Source: Arthrobacter gengyunqii
GTDB lineage: Bacteria > Actinomycetota > Actinomycetes > Actinomycetales > Micrococcaceae
Direction of reading: 5' to 3'
NCBI RefSeq assembly: GCF_023022985.1
Contig: NZ_CP095461.1
Span: 3,410,001 to 3,474,000 of the forward strand
Length of the DNA stretch: 64,000 nt
Shown: positions 17,847 to 25,803 of the stretch, piece by piece
Position numbering within the stretch: position 1 is the first letter of the stretch
Layout: every line of letters begins with the position of its first letter
Made by a program: the position numbers and the translations under genes
The notes under the pieces: generated by a model
What the model was told of the DNA's origin: nothing
Databases searched by the model: none
Seen by the model: the letters and a program-made list of their open reading frames with translations, nothing else

Positions 17847-17966
17847 GTCGAGGAGCACGGCGGCACCATCACCCTGCGCAGCGAAGCCGGCCGCGGAACT
17901 GTCTTCACCGTCACGCTGCCGCTAGCCCGTTCCGGTGCTGATTTTGTGCCCCGCGCAAGGCTGTGA
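17847..17966 (+). pseudogene. Relic of a sensor histidine kinase C terminus
   Basis: In one frame the DNA reads VEEHGGTITLRSEAGRGTVF followed by TVTLPLA and a stop at 17964-17966. This is the end of the HATPase domain of a sensor kinase. Upstream, up to about 17773, the same frame is open, but the expected GTGLGLAI box is scrambled, and no kinase N-terminal part or response regulator remains. It has no start and should not be translated. Confidence 0.75.
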
Positions 17967-18023
17967 AAATATCCAGATGGATCCGGCACCCTACCGGGCA
18001 CATTCAGCAGGGGAATTTACTTG

Positions 18024-18494
18024 ATGGCCAACCACGGCATTTCACCCGTCCGCAAGGTACTGCGGCGTCTGGGATCCTTCTCCCTCGTCGGCGCAGTGGC
18101 CTTCGTGGTGGATGTTTCCCTTTTCAACGTCCTGGCCTCGACGGTGCTCGATGACAGCCCCATAACCGCCAAGGTCATCTCCGTTGCCGCTGCCACGACC
18201 GTCTCCTGGGTCGGCAGCCGGTATCTGACGTTCCGCAGCACACGGGGGCGCAGCGTCCGCAGCGAAACGCTGCTCTTCGCCCTGACCAATGTGGTGGGCC
18301 TGCTCATTGCCACCGGATGCCTGTTCGTATCCCACTATCTGCTGGGTTTCACCAGCCAGTTCGCTGACAACATTTCCGGCAACGTGGTGGGCGTCCTGGC
18401 CGGCAACGTTTTCCGGTACTTCGCGTACCGCTACGTTGTGTTCACCACCGAAGAGGAACGGGCCGCCCGGAGCGCGCTCAAGGAAAACGTTTAG
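18024..18494 (+). CDS. GtrA-family membrane protein
   Basis: A 156-residue protein with four predicted membrane helices and the GtrA hallmarks FSLVGAVAFVVDVSLFN and NVFRYFAYRYVVF. GtrA-like proteins are thought to help flip polyprenyl-linked sugars for cell-wall glycan assembly. AGGGGA precedes the start; a TTG directly before the chosen ATG is a possible alternative. It lies just behind a histidine-kinase relic. No glycosyltransferase is adjacent. Confidence 0.85.
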   Translation: MANHGISPVRKVLRRLGSFSLVGAVAFVVDVSLFNVLASTVLDDSPITAKVISVAAATTVSWVGSRYLTFRSTRGRSVRSETLLFALTNVVGLLIATGCLFVSHYLLGFTSQFADNISGNVVGVLAGNVFRYFAYRYVVFTTEEERAARSALKENV

Positions 18495-18518
18495 GGGCCG
18501 CCCGTTCCTCCGGCAACG

Positions 18519-19901
18519 CTACTTTCGGGACCGCGGCGTGCGGATCAGCTTCTTGTTGACGAACTCATCCATGCCGTAGCGTCCCAATTCCCGGCCCACA
18601 CCGGAGCGCTTGACGCCGCCGAAGGGCAGGTCCTCCTGGGTGCCGGACACGCCGTTGATCCAGACCATTCCCGATTCCAGCCGGTCAGCAATCTCAAGTG
18701 CCTTGTCCTCGTCGGCACTGAAGACGGCGCCACCCAAGCCGTACGGCGAGCTGTTGGCAAGCTCCACCGCTTCATCGGCACTGGACACCTTGTAGATGAC
18801 CGCGGCCGGACCGAAGAGCTCCTCCGAGAAGGCACGCATGTCCTCTGTGACGCCCGTCAGCACGGTCGGCTGGACGTAGGCGCCTGGCCCGTCCACCAAT
18901 GCACCGCCGGTATGGAGCGTGGCGCCTTTGTCCACGGCATCCCGGATCTGCTCCACCAGGCCGTCTGCGGCAGCCTGCGAGGACAGCGGCCCAAAGCGGG
19001 TGGCCTCGTCCATCGGGTCGCCGGGCTGGATCTTCTGCATTTTTGCGGTGAACTTCTCCACGAAGTCATCGTAGAGATCCGCCATGACAATGAAGCGCTT
19101 GGCGGCGTTGCAGGCCTGTCCGCCGTTGCCCATGCGTCCGGCCACGGCGGACTTGACTGTGGCGTCCAGGTCCTCGGAGTCCAGGACGATGAACGGATCA
19201 CTGCCGCCCAGTTCCAGCACGTACTTCTTCAGGTTCCGGCCGGCCACCTCGGCGACGGCGGAGCCGGCCCGCTCGGAGCCGGTCAGGGACACGCCCTGGA
19301 TCCGGGAGTCGGCGATGATGTCCGCGGCCTGGTCGTTGGTGGCGAACAGGTTGATGTAGGCGTCCCGGGGCAGTCCGGCGTCGCGGAAGATCTGTTCCAT
19401 GGCCAGGGCCGACTGTGGGCAGTTGTTGGCGTGCTTGAGCAGCACGGTATTGCCCAGCATCAGGTTGGGTCCGGCGAAACGTGCCACCTGGTAGTACGGG
19501 TAGTTCCACGGCATGATGCCCAGGATGGCGCCGATCGGTTCGGTGCGCACGGTGGCTCCGCCGCCGCCCTTTACGCTCAGTTCCTCATCGGCCATGAAGC
19601 CGGGGCCCTCGGTGGCGTAGTAATCGTAGATGTTTGCGGAGAGGGCAACTTCGCCCTTCGCCTCACGCAGGGGCTTGCCCATTTCGGTGGCGATCAGGGC
19701 TGCCAGCTCGTTGCTGCGTTCGCGGTACAGCTCGGCCACCCGGGCGATGATCTTGCTCCGGGCCTCAACCGGCTGGCTGCGCCAGGAGGCAAAGGCTCCG
19801 TGGGCGGCGCTGATTGCTTCGTTGATTTCGGCGTCGGTAGCTTCGGCGAATTCCTTCAGTGTTTCCCCGGTTGCGGGGTTCACGGTTTTGTAAGCAGTCA
19901 T
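18519..19901 (-). CDS. NAD(P)-dependent succinate-semialdehyde dehydrogenase type ALDH
   Basis: A 460-residue aldehyde dehydrogenase. The general base Glu is E230 in VLELGGSDPF and the catalytic Cys is C264 in NGGQACNAAKRF. NPATGETLKEF at the N terminus and the C-terminal FGGVKRSGVGRELG match succinate-semialdehyde dehydrogenases (GabD/Sad), which oxidise the semialdehyde to succinate. The ATG at 19901 was chosen because homologs begin with this MTAYKTVNPAT; an upstream open extension is antisense to other sequence. No gabT is nearby. Confidence 0.88.
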   Translation of the reverse strand: MTAYKTVNPATGETLKEFAEATDAEINEAISAAHGAFASWRSQPVEARSKIIARVAELYRERSNELAALIATEMGKPLREAKGEVALSANIYDYYATEGPGFMADEELSVKGGGGATVRTEPIGAILGIMPWNYPYYQVARFAGPNLMLGNTVLLKHANNCPQSALAMEQIFRDAGLPRDAYINLFATNDQAADIIADSRIQGVSLTGSERAGSAVAEVAGRNLKKYVLELGGSDPFIVLDSEDLDATVKSAVAGRMGNGGQACNAAKRFIVMADLYDDFVEKFTAKMQKIQPGDPMDEATRFGPLSSQAAADGLVEQIRDAVDKGATLHTGGALVDGPGAYVQPTVLTGVTEDMRAFSEELFGPAAVIYKVSSADEAVELANSSPYGLGGAVFSADEDKALEIADRLESGMVWINGVSGTQEDLPFGGVKRSGVGRELGRYGMDEFVNKKLIRTPRSRK

Positions 19902-19986
19902 GGGCCTCACGTTACCGGCGGCCGTGGCAGGGGCCACAGCGGTTCGCTCTTGGCTCAACCTCAGTCCCGGCCATGCCCCGGCGCGG

Positions 19987-20790
19987 CTAACTGCCCACGG
20001 GGGCGGAGTCGTCGTCGGGCTCCGGCGGATTTCGGCGGCCGGGGCGAAGCCGGGGAATTCGGTTGAACCGGGGCCGCGGCCAGCCCGGTTCCTTCTTGCG
20101 GGCGCTGGTCCCGGTTTCCCCGGAGCCCGTGGGTTTGCTGCGCTGCCGGCGCGGAAGCCGAACACTCAACTCCCCCGGGCCGGGCAGGCGCCAGCCGCGG
20201 CGGCGGGCGACCGTGCAGATGACGGCGGCGGAGACGATGGCCACGGCCATGCCCACATTGCGCAGCCCCAGATGGTAGAGGACCGCCATTTCGATGGCGG
20301 CAATCAAGGCGCCGGTGGCATAGAGGGTATTGCCGCCAAAAATGGCGGGCACCCGTCCCACGGCGATGTCGCGGATCATGCCGCCGCCCACAGCCGTGGC
20401 CACGCCGATCAAAATGGCAGGCAGCCATTCCAGGCCAAAGCCCAGCGCCTTGGACGTCCCGGTGGCAGCCCAGCAGCCCAGCGCAAAGGAATCAATGACA
20501 ATAAGGAACCGGTTGGCCCATTTGCCCTTGAGCTCGATCAGGTAGGCGACGAACGCGCCGGCGATGGCCGCCAGCAGGTAGGCGGGATCGGTCAGGGCCA
20601 CCGGTGTCCCCGCCTGCAGGAGGGTATCTCGCAGGACACCGCCGCCGAGGGCTGACATGAGCGCCAGGACCACAAAACCCACCGGGTCCATTCGCAGCTG
20701 CCGGGCCACCGCTCCGCCGAGCACTCCGTTTGCCAGCACTCCGGCCAGGTCCACGACCCTGAACACGGCCTCCGGATCCAATATCTCCAC
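19987..20790 (-). CDS. TRIC-type cation channel family protein (UPF0126)
   Basis: A 267-residue protein with seven predicted helices made of two UPF0126 repeats. Each repeat has the glycine pattern seen in ALGGGVLRDTLL and AVGGGMIRDIAVG. Prokaryotic TRIC homologs form trimeric potassium channels. The last 60 or so residues form a basic, proline-rich cytoplasmic tail beyond the family core. The start is a GTG at 20790 with GGGAG in front. Confidence 0.88.
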   Translation of the reverse strand: MEILDPEAVFRVVDLAGVLANGVLGGAVARQLRMDPVGFVVLALMSALGGGVLRDTLLQAGTPVALTDPAYLLAAIAGAFVAYLIELKGKWANRFLIVIDSFALGCWAATGTSKALGFGLEWLPAILIGVATAVGGGMIRDIAVGRVPAIFGGNTLYATGALIAAIEMAVLYHLGLRNVGMAVAIVSAAVICTVARRRGWRLPGPGELSVRLPRRQRSKPTGSGETGTSARKKEPGWPRPRFNRIPRLRPGRRNPPEPDDDSAPVGS

Positions 20791-20879
20791 GCCGCTCCCG
20801 CTGTTGATTGGTGCCGTGTTTTCCGGCGTCCAGTCTAGCGCGGCAGGCTCCGGTGTCCGGCAGCGTCACCCCATAACGG

Positions 20880-21320
20880 TCAGGGAGCCTTAAAGTAATT
20901 CGCCAGCTTCTCCAGTGTTTGTTCCAGATTTGCCGGATGCCGGCGGGTCACGCCCATGATCCGGTACATGACACGGTGGCGGACGCCCCTGGCGTCCCAC
21001 TGCTCGGTCACGAGGGTGCCTCCGTCTGCAGGCTCCAGCAGGTAGCGCCAGACGTGACCGCCCATATGCCGCCAGGCGATCCTGTGCCCCTCGTCGAACT
21101 CCGTGACGGTGTTGCGGATCTTGTAGGGAACACCCATCTTCATGTCCATCCCGAAGGTGGCCCCGGGTCCCAGGCGATCGGGACCGTTGGGCTGCGCTTC
21201 GCGGACGGTTCCGGACCCGTCAATCACACTGTGCATGGCCGGGCGGGCCAACAGGTCGAACACGGATTCCGGCGAGGCGGGAACAAAGCGCTCGCGGCTG
21301 ATCAAATAGGGGCTGTTCAT
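20880..21320 (-). CDS. SRPBCC-family protein
   Basis: A 146-residue protein with the START/polyketide-cyclase-like fold: it begins ISRERFVPASPESVFDLLA and contains HRIAWRHMGGHVWRYLLEPA. Such proteins bind small hydrophobic ligands; none is known for this one. The gene lacks a Shine-Dalgarno site but has TAGACT 6 nt before its ATG. Confidence 0.82.
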   Translation of the reverse strand: MNSPYLISRERFVPASPESVFDLLARPAMHSVIDGSGTVREAQPNGPDRLGPGATFGMDMKMGVPYKIRNTVTEFDEGHRIAWRHMGGHVWRYLLEPADGGTLVTEQWDARGVRHRVMYRIMGVTRRHPANLEQTLEKLANYFKAP

Positions 21321-21326
21321 CGGGTC

Positions 21327-21332
21327 AGTCTA
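21327..21332 (-). promoter_or_regulatory. -10 box TAGACT for the leaderless SRPBCC gene
   Basis: On the minus strand TAGACT ends 6 nt before the ATG at 21320. Confidence 0.6.
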
Positions 21333-21367
21333 ACCGCCGGAGTTTTCCGCATTGCTTGGGATTCCGG

Positions 21368-22066
21368 CTACGGGGTCCGCTCGTAGGACCAGTTGTTTCC
21401 GTCCATGATCAGCCGGTGCCGCTTCTCCGGTTCCCCGGGCTTCTCCGGTTCTTCCCCGGGGTCACCCGGATATCCGGGGTCGCCCTGCCAGACCATCGCC
21501 GGAGGTACATGTCCGGGCAGCCGGCGGGTGGCATAGGTCTGGGGCACGGCCTGCGCGGCGGCGGTCAGCGCGGCGGCAACTGTTTCCGAGCCCAGCAGTC
21601 CGTGCAGCGTCACCCAGGTGGGCGGGAAAAGCTCCAGGGTCCCCGCCCGCTGCCGGCGGAAGGCTTCGGCGGGTGTCAGCCAAACAGCATCCACGTGTTC
21701 ATCGGGGCTGAGCAGGACCTCTCCCTCCGGTGCTTCGGCCAGGAAAAACCATGTCTTGTATCGGCGCGGCGTTTCGGGCGGCGGCACCCAGCAGGACAGC
21801 CCCACCAGGTCCGGCTCCTGCAGGTGCAGCCCGGTTTCCTCGGCGGTTTCGCGCACCGCAGCCCGCCGTGCGGCGGCGAGTTCACCGTCGTCGCTGTCGT
21901 CCTCTTCCCCGGGCAGCGCATAGTCCTCGGGATCCACCCGCCCTCCGGGGAACACCCAGGCGCCGGCAAAGGATCCCCGGTGCCGGGGACGCTCCAGCAT
22001 CAGCACCTGCAGTCCGTCGGGGTGGTCGCGCATCAGCACCACTGTGGCAGCCGTGCCGTGAAGCAT
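21368..22066 (-). CDS. NUDIX hydrolase
   Basis: A 232-residue protein. FPGGRVDPED precedes the Nudix box around RAAVRETAEETGL (about residues 67-79), with the metal-binding glutamates in REtaEE. Nudix enzymes cleave nucleoside diphosphates linked to other groups. The C-terminal part is longer than a minimal Nudix domain, as in actinobacterial CoA- or NAD-related members, and ends in a proline/glutamate-rich tail. The substrate is not predictable. Confidence 0.87.
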   Translation of the reverse strand: MLHGTAATVVLMRDHPDGLQVLMLERPRHRGSFAGAWVFPGGRVDPEDYALPGEEDDSDDGELAAARRAAVRETAEETGLHLQEPDLVGLSCWVPPPETPRRYKTWFFLAEAPEGEVLLSPDEHVDAVWLTPAEAFRRQRAGTLELFPPTWVTLHGLLGSETVAAALTAAAQAVPQTYATRRLPGHVPPAMVWQGDPGYPGDPGEEPEKPGEPEKRHRLIMDGNNWSYERTP

Positions 22067-22205
22067 GGTGGAATCCGTTCGTGAGGTTCGGGACGTGCGG
22101 GACCGGTTGGGTTCCCCTGAAGGATGCTAGCGGTTATCCGCGTGCAGTAGCCGCGGGCGCGCGACCCGCCCTATCCTGAAAACCCCTCGGAAGGGCGCGC
22201 CTGCC

Positions 22206-22886
22206 ATGGAAAAACCGGGAACGAAAAAGTTCGACTTCAAGAAGAGCTACCCCGAGCTCTACGCCCCGAAATCCGGGGACTTTGCGCTGGTTGACGTTCC
22301 TGCGCTGCAGTACCTTGCCTATGACGGCCACGGGGATCCCAACACGTCACAGGAGTATCAGCGGGCCCTTGAATGCCTTTACCCCACGGCCTATGCGGTG
22401 AAGTTTGCGTCTAAAAAAGACCTCGGACGTGATTTCACCGTCGGTCCGCTCGAAGGACAGTGGCGCGCCGCTGACATGGACGCTTTCAGCCGGGGCGACA
22501 AGGACTCCTGGGACTGGACCATGCTGGTCGCCCAGCCGCCGTGGATCACGCCGGACCTGGTTTCGGACGCCATCGCCGCAGTTTCCAGGAAGAAGGACCC
22601 GCCGGGGCTGGACCGGGTGCGCCTGGTCCAGCTCGAGGAAGGCACCTCGGCGCAGATCCTGTACATCGGAGCCTACGACGCCGAGGGCCCGGTCCTTGAG
22701 CGTCTGCACCACCAGTGGATGCCGGCACACGCGCTCACCTTCAACGGCGACCACCATGAGATCTACCTCAGCGATCCCCGGCGGACGGCCGCGCACAAAC
22801 TCCGGACGGTGCTGCGGCAGCCGGTCCGGCCGCTGGGCCTTTCGAGCCAGCCCGGCCCTTCCAGCCAGCCGGGCCCTTCGAGCTAG
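22206..22886 (+). CDS. GyrI-like domain protein
   Basis: A 226-residue protein. The segment VDVPALQYLAYDGHGDPNTS and the C-terminal HHQWMPAHALTFNGDHHEIY match the GyrI-like small-molecule-binding family, here without a DNA-binding domain. Such stand-alone proteins bind or hydrolyse small hydrophobic compounds. The C terminus has a short serial repeat (SSQPGP twice). The ATG at 22206 follows a GGAAGGG site. Its stop overlaps the stop of the convergent gene at 22883. Confidence 0.83.
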   Translation: MEKPGTKKFDFKKSYPELYAPKSGDFALVDVPALQYLAYDGHGDPNTSQEYQRALECLYPTAYAVKFASKKDLGRDFTVGPLEGQWRAADMDAFSRGDKDSWDWTMLVAQPPWITPDLVSDAIAAVSRKKDPPGLDRVRLVQLEEGTSAQILYIGAYDAEGPVLERLHHQWMPAHALTFNGDHHEIYLSDPRRTAAHKLRTVLRQPVRPLGLSSQPGPSSQPGPSS

Positions 22887-23347
22887 CTGGGCTCGCCGGC
22901 CGGCGAACCCAGCATCCCTTCCAGCTGGTCATCACTCACCCGTGTCAGGGCGGTGAGCAGGTTCATGATGCGGGCGCGCTCCGGGGAGTCAAAGCGGGTG
23001 GCATCAAGAATGTCACTGACCCACAGTCCGTCCATGGCCAGACGGACAATGACGCCGATGATTCCGGTGGGCTGCCCGGGGTCCAAATTGTCCCGGTCCA
23101 GCCTGCGGTTCAGGTAGATCAGGGACTCAGCCAGGTTTGGACGCCCGACGGCGGTGGCCAGCAGCGCCCCCTGGTCAGTGTCGCTGTTGGACTCGGCATC
23201 CGAGAACGCCTTGATGTAGGCGCGGTCCGAGGCTCCCACCCGTTCCGGATCCGAGTCGGCGAGACGGCCCAGCTTGTGGACCAGCTCAATAATCATTGCT
23301 TCAACGTCCTGCTCGATTTCCTCGACAGGTGCGCCTAGCCTGAACAT
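22883..23347 (-). CDS. TetR-C-domain-like protein without helix-turn-helix
   Basis: A 154-residue all-helical protein. From residue 30 on it resembles the ligand-binding C-terminal domain of TetR regulators (ALLATAVGRPNLAESLIYLN, then VIVRLAMDGLWVSDIL), but there is no N-terminal helix-turn-helix. The start is fixed by GGAGGAAAAA directly before the ATG at 23347, and only 145 bp separate it from the next gene, with no frame that encodes a DNA-binding domain. A 25-bp palindrome sits 17 bp upstream. It may be a decayed regulator or a ligand-sensing partner. The TetR assignment rests on pattern and needs a profile search. Confidence 0.6.
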   Translation of the reverse strand: MFRLGAPVEEIEQDVEAMIIELVHKLGRLADSDPERVGASDRAYIKAFSDAESNSDTDQGALLATAVGRPNLAESLIYLNRRLDRDNLDPGQPTGIIGVIVRLAMDGLWVSDILDATRFDSPERARIMNLLTALTRVSDDQLEGMLGSPAGEPS

Positions 23348-23363
23348 TTTTCCTCCAGCTCAA

Positions 23364-23388
23364 CGGTCAACCGCCGTTCGGTTGACCG
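23364..23388. promoter_or_regulatory. 25-bp perfect palindrome, candidate TetR-type operator
   Basis: Two perfect 10-bp arms, CGGTCAACCG and CGGTTGACCG, flank CCGTT between two divergent genes. Each arm includes a TTGACC that could serve as a -35 box, so a bound repressor would block both promoters. It is not a terminator: the genes diverge and no T-run follows. Confidence 0.7.
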
Positions 23389-23492
23389 ACCAGCCTAGCC
23401 CGGTTTCGTTTTATTCTCAGCTCCTGAGTGCTGACCGCCGCCTCACCGGGCGCCGGTTTGAATAAGGGCAGACAACCGGCTTGTCTTAGTCC

Positions 23493-24137
23493 ATGACTTG
23501 GATCACCGTGCGCCGTGCCGTCCAGCTGCTGGTCGGGCTGTTTTGCTATGGCTTTGCGATCGGCATGATGATCCAGGCTCATCTGGGGGTCTCTCCGTGG
23601 GATGTGCTGGGACAGGGCGCAGCCCGTTTTTCGGGCATCCCGTTCGGCGTGATGACCGTCCTGATCGGTGCATTGGTGCTGTTGCTGTGGATCCCGCTGA
23701 GGCAGAAACCCGGGATTGGCACCGTACTGAATGTGCTGCTGATTGGCCCCAGCGCCGAAGTTTGCCTGGCCCTGGTGGCCGCACCGGAGCAGCTGTGGGC
23801 GAAGGTTCTGCTGTTCACCGGCGGCCTTGTGCTGCTGGCTGCCGCCACCGGCGTGTACCTTGGGGCGCGGTTGGGGCCGGGGCCGCGGGACGGGCTGATG
23901 ACCGGGATGCACCACCGCTTCGGATGGCCGGTCTGGGCAGCGCGCACCGGCATAGAGGTGACGGTGCTGAGTGCCGGCTGGGCATTGGGCGGCACCGTGG
24001 GGCTGGGGACTGTGGCTTTTGCCCTGCTGGTGGGGCCGCTGGTCAGCCGTACGATGCCGTTCTTTGATATCCGTGCACTCGGTCCGCTTCCGGAAGCGTC
24101 ACGTCCGCGGCCCGTAGGTCAGGATGGCATTGCCTGA
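23493..24137 (+). CDS. YczE/YitT-like integral membrane protein
   Basis: A 214-residue protein with five predicted helices. The N-terminal LFCYGFAIGMMIQAHLGVSPWDVL and the central YLGARLGPGPRDGLMTGM are typical of the YczE/YyaS family, which has no proven transport substrate. It is divergent from the TetR-like gene and shares the 25-bp palindrome, so that operator probably controls it. The 3' end overlaps the convergent reductase pseudogene by 39 bp. Confidence 0.85.
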   Translation: MTWITVRRAVQLLVGLFCYGFAIGMMIQAHLGVSPWDVLGQGAARFSGIPFGVMTVLIGALVLLLWIPLRQKPGIGTVLNVLLIGPSAEVCLALVAAPEQLWAKVLLFTGGLVLLAAATGVYLGARLGPGPRDGLMTGMHHRFGWPVWAARTGIEVTVLSAGWALGGTVGLGTVAFALLVGPLVSRTMPFFDIRALGPLPEASRPRPVGQDGIA

Positions 24138-24648
24138 TGCGGTGATCCGGGAGTCCAGCAGCTTTAGCCGGGTGAGCGGATCTCCGGGCTGAAACAACCG
24201 CTGCCCCGAGCCGGCCACCACCGGATGCACCATGAGCGTCAGGGAATCCAGCAACCCGGCGAAGAGCAGTTGGCGGACCAGGGAAATGCTCCCGTTCACG
24301 GCGATGTCTCCGCCGTCGCGCTCCTTGAGCCGCCGGACGAAAGCCTCCAGCTCATCGTCCATTAAGTGGGAGTTGTTCCAGCTCAGGTCCTTATCACCGA
24401 GCGTCCGGGAGGCAACGAACTTTTCGACCGGGTTGATGAAGCTCCCGAAGCCGTCTTCGGTGTTTCCCGGCCAGTAGTCCGCCCACTGCTGATAGGTCAC
24501 CCGGCCCAGCAGCACCGTGTCCTGGCCTGCCAGCACCGATTCCATCAAGGGCCCCATATCCTCGTCAAAGTGGTCAAACTGCCACTCCCCCGGGGTTCTC
24601 GACCACGCCGTCGACTGAGCTGAACAGTGCCGCTGTGACCTTACGCAT
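24099..24648 (-). pseudogene. RibD-C/DHFR-like reductase with a +1 frameshift
   Basis: The gene starts at an ATG at 24648 behind GGGGAG and reads MRKVTAALFSSVDGVVENPG, the normal N terminus of the family. At the C4/G5 run at 24587-24595 one extra base shifts the frame and leads to an early stop. The next frame resumes at once with PGEWQFDHFDEDMG and continues to TYGPRT at the stop at 24099. The total length is 550 nt, one more than a multiple of three. Either the gene is broken, or the run was miscounted during sequencing, or it slips. Without the extra base the product would be 182 residues. Confidence 0.8.
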
Positions 24649-24790
24649 CGTGATTCTCCCCGCTGCTGATCTCCCGTGCGTGCCCACCGGATCGGGCCTT
24701 CTCCGTGAAGGTACCCCAAGACCCTTCCGGGCGGGAAGCAGCGGACTTACGATAGCCGTGCCGCTTCACCCTTCCGCAGGAGGACAACCC

Positions 24791-25135
24791 ATGGCTGACG
24801 GCTCATCTTCACCATCGGGAACGCAGGGAACGCCTGCCAATTACGGCAACGTGCCGGTGATCTTTTCGGCCGTGCTGGCCGCCGTGGCCGGTGTGGCCGT
24901 GGCCGTGTTTTCCACCGGCGGAACGGAACGCCAATTCCGCTGGGAACTGGGTGTTGCGGCGGCCTGCGCCACCTTCATCGTGTCGCTGCTGATTTTCCTG
25001 CTGCTGATCGTCACGGCCCGGCCCAACCCGGAGGAGCTGGGCCAGGGCACCGGCATCAAGAAGAGCTTCGGCTCCCTTCCTGAAGCGCCCGACGGCGATG
25101 AGGGATTCCGCGCGGACGGCACCGACCGGCGTTAG
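24791..25135 (+). CDS. Small membrane protein, hypothetical
   Basis: A 114-residue protein with two predicted membrane helices (about residues 22-40 and 54-74) and a charged cytoplasmic tail with PNPEELGQGTGIKKSF. CAGGAGGAC precedes the ATG at 24791. I do not recognise a family. It is convergent with the TetR gene, the stops overlapping by 4 bp. Confidence 0.7.
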   Translation: MADGSSSPSGTQGTPANYGNVPVIFSAVLAAVAGVAVAVFSTGGTERQFRWELGVAAACATFIVSLLIFLLLIVTARPNPEELGQGTGIKKSFGSLPEAPDGDEGFRADGTDRR

Positions 25136-25761
25136 CTCCTGAAGATCCGGTCCAGGAGCACCCCGGCACGTTCCATGGTGCCGGTGTCCGGCCAGACGTC
25201 GTCGTGCTCTGCGCGATTTTGCTGCAGCACCACCCGGACCACCCCCAGCGCCAGCCCCACCACCATGCGGGCCTCCGCGGCAAGGTCCGCTTCGGGTTCC
25301 GGCCCCTCAGAACCGGCGTACCGCTCCAGGACGAGGTCCGTCAGGTGGTTCTCGTGATCCGCCATCCATTCGTTTTGTTTGGCAAACAGGTCCGGCGAGG
25401 CCATGATCGCCTTCATCCTGCGGCCGGCCAAATCCGGGTCGGGCTGGCCTGCCACCAGAGCCGAAACCACTGCCGCAGCGAGGCTCTGGACAACCGGGGT
25501 GCCGTGGTCGGCCAGGAACTCCCGGGCAACGGCTGCCCGCATTTCAGCGGGCGGCGGGCCGAGAAAGACGCCTTCCTTCGACCCGAAATAGTTGAAGAAC
25601 GTCCGTTGGGACACCATGCACGCCGTGCAGATCATGTCCACAGTGACGTTGTCGTAGCCCCGTTCCAGGACCATCGCCACAGCCGTTCTTTCGATCTCGG
25701 ACCGGGCGGCCGCGCGCTTGCGGGCCCGCAGCCCGCCGGATGGTTCAACACCGTGTTCCAT
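25132..25761 (-). CDS. TetR/AcrR-family transcriptional regulator
   Basis: A 209-residue regulator. The helix-turn-helix is at residues 34-62 (YDNVTVDMICTACMVSQRTF then FNYFGSKEGVF). The rest is a helical ligand-binding domain. It is the third gene of the ABC transporter operon, 42 bp after the permease, with its own GGAGGAAGG site, and probably represses that operon through the repeats at 27815-27845. Confidence 0.92.
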   Translation of the reverse strand: MEHGVEPSGGLRARKRAAARSEIERTAVAMVLERGYDNVTVDMICTACMVSQRTFFNYFGSKEGVFLGPPPAEMRAAVAREFLADHGTPVVQSLAAAVVSALVAGQPDPDLAGRRMKAIMASPDLFAKQNEWMADHENHLTDLVLERYAGSEGPEPEADLAAEARMVVGLALGVVRVVLQQNRAEHDDVWPDTGTMERAGVLLDRIFRS

Positions 25762-25803
25762 CGCTGTGCCTTCCTCCGCTGTCCGGATTTCCTGTTTCCG
25801 CTG

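Noticed and set aside
22840..22890. Mobile-element end repeats (repeated CCAGCC/CGGGCCC units)
   Set aside because: They encode the SSQPGP repeats at the C terminus of the GyrI-like protein and are not flanked by target duplications.
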